A stretch of 64,000 bases of DNA from an uncultured Clostridium sp. (GTDB lineage Bacteria > Bacillota > Clostridia > TANB77 > CAG-508): contig CAUBRZ010000005.1 in the NCBI GenBank assembly GCA_958438515.1, positions 1 through 64,000 of the forward strand. The letters run 5' to 3'. Under the pieces are notes generated by a model that was not told where the DNA came from, did no database searches, and saw only the letters and a program-made list of their open reading frames with translations. Positions 63,801-64,000 of the stretch are shown here, piece by piece (within the stretch, counting starts at the first letter, position 1; every line of letters begins with the position of its first letter). A program made the position numbers and the translations under genes.

Positions 63801-64000
63801 TGGTAAAATATTTTCATCAAATTCAATTTCTTTATACTCATCAGAATAGCAATATGCTATCCACTGCATAAAATTAAATAAATATCTTAAAGCAAGTATT
63901 GCTTCATCTCTTGATATTTTTTTGTTATTATGTACGGCAAAATTACCCAATTTTATTATATATTCAATTTGTTTTAATAATTTTTCATCTACTATATTTT
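60870..64000 (-). CDS. hsdR: Type I restriction enzyme, R subunit (HsdR), 5' end outside the window
   Basis: More than 1,040 residues. The N-terminal part reads LGNFAVHNNKKISRDEAILAL (DUF4145-type, continuing past 63950 to the window edge with VDEKLLKQIEYII). The nuclease motif is GYADYVLFGKNGLPLAVVEAKRTS. Helicase motifs: Walker A MATGTGKTRTAIS (about 63105), DEAHRSIYKKYQ (about 62805), LTATPRND, and a C-terminal SF2 domain (QMIGRGTRLCKDLYG). The EcoEI/EcoR124 type. The hsdM/hsdS genes should lie to the right, outside the window. It has no in-frame CGG. Confidence 0.9.
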   Translation of the reverse strand, partial: NIVDEKLLKQIEYIIKLGNFAVHNNKKISRDEAILALRYLFNFMQWIAYCYSDEYKEIEFDENILPKESLNVLAVKERESLYEELEKKDKKLEETRKENEELRKKLTKKREEKKEKYTFEVKDISEYETRKKYIDLELKLAGWDFDTNITEELKLTGMPNNKNEGYADYVLFGKNGLPLAVVEAKRTSIDPRVGQNQAKLYADCIQNEYHQRPVIYYTNGFEIYMWDDMNYAPRKVSGFYTQDELQLLVNRRKNRQSLEHIFVNDKITNREYQLEAIKSVCETFEEGHRKALLVMATGTGKTRTAISIVDVLSDKEWIKNVLFLADRTVLVKQAKNNFTKLLPNMSCCNLLSTADNPEESRIVFSTYQTMMNAIDNTKNKSGNKLFTPGHFDLIIVDEAHRSIYKKYQAIFEYFDGLVVGLTATPRNDVDKNTYRFFEIENDVPTFAYEYEKAVKEGYLVDYHSIKTTTDFMDRGIKYENLSETEKEEYEDTFSDDEENMPEEIEASAMNSWLFNRDTIKKLLELLMEKGLKIEGGDKLGKTIIFAKNHKHAEKIVEIFNDLYPEYKGKFAKVIDNTVKYNDDLIDKFSTPPKYPQIAVSVDMLDTGVDVPEILNLVFFKPVKSKIKFWQMIGRGTRLCKDLYGIGQDKKEFYIFDYCKNFEFFSENPKGIESHSQISLTEKIYGHKLDLIVELQNMKYQLDEKYKNYRKELIKDFITEINKLNKESFMIRAKAHYIDQYSKEDNWNYISTIDLMDIKENLIPLFISSDDNEDAKRFDSMLYTLQVKRIRQEKTYKYENSIIDTVAELEKLGTVPQVKEKQELILKVAETDYIKEADFWSIEEVRIELRNLLQFIDTYTWHMPTDTDFEDILNDIDEEYTYISSGNNFTNYRKKLEKFLTGNLENSIIWKIRHNLRLTELEKQNLEKILFDELGSNKEYAETYGDTNIIKAVRNIVGLDKSVVSDIFYKYINDNRLNMKQIQFVKLLVDYVIKNGTIDMQKLTEQPFKNVGEVYDLFGNNIDLFKEIRADIENINENAEKLA

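Noticed and set aside
1..64000. CRISPR array
   Set aside because: No regularly spaced identical repeats of 24-40 nt were seen; the only array-like repeat (45990-46262) has short, degenerate units and no spacers.
1..64000. Reassignment of CGG to a single new amino acid (as CGG to Trp or Gln in some Firmicutes)
   Set aside because: Reading CGG as any one residue leaves the downstream frame wrong; a base must be skipped at each site.

Overview
This is an AT-rich chromosomal window from an anaerobic, spore-forming, Gram-positive bacterium, most likely an uncultivated member of the Clostridia. The evidence is spoIIID and yabG (sporulation), a four-subunit 2-oxoacid:ferredoxin oxidoreductase and a stand-alone ferredoxin (anaerobic metabolism), a sortase with a cell-wall-type substrate, strong AGGAGG ribosome sites, and a dnaG-rpoD pair. 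I cannot name the genus from sequence alone.

Main observation: many housekeeping genes look broken by a single frameshift, but every break is the same. An in-frame CGG codon stands where a conserved glycine is expected, and the correct frame resumes if the C is skipped and the following GGA or GGT is read. I find 14 such sites in 12 genes: tcdA, a WG-repeat gene, dnaG, relQ-type synthetase, proS, porB, a histidine kinase (two), ftsW (two), mraY, spoVD, a serine recombinase and an M15 peptidase remnant. By hand scan I find only one other in-frame CGG in the coding sequence of the window (29171-29173), although CGG is common in the other two frames. I infer that CGG is not an ordinary arginine codon here and directs +1 frameshifting, or four-base decoding of CGGA/CGGT as glycine. 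I annotate these genes as intact, joined across the site.

Layout: 0-6 kb, sporulation genes, tcdA, an FAD enzyme and a cysteine desulfurase. 6-18.6 kb (minus strand), WG-repeat protein, CNNM-type membrane protein, thioester/Cna-B surface protein with sortase, a two-component system, MscS channel, rpoD, dnaG, small alarmone synthetase. 18.7-24.3 kb, proS, scpB and the porGDAB operon. 24.4-31 kb, YbhN-like protein, ferredoxin, ricT, holB, lepB and several orphan small genes. 31-47 kb (minus strand), a dcw-type cell-wall cluster in the order mraZ-rsmH-ftsL-spoVD-[pyrB-pyrI]-murE-mraY-ftsW-murG followed by a histidine kinase. The spoVD gene is split by a 3.24-kb serine-recombinase element; precise excision across a 10-bp direct repeat restores the frame, as in sigK 'skin' elements.

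From about 47.4 kb the window is accessory DNA: an M15 peptidase remnant cut by a second serine recombinase, a Nudix-methyltransferase fusion, a Dam/ParB-like/unknown trio, an integrative element with primase-helicase replication genes, repressor, excisionase and tyrosine integrase, and finally a membrane-anchored nuclease-like protein beside a type I restriction HsdR that runs off the right edge.
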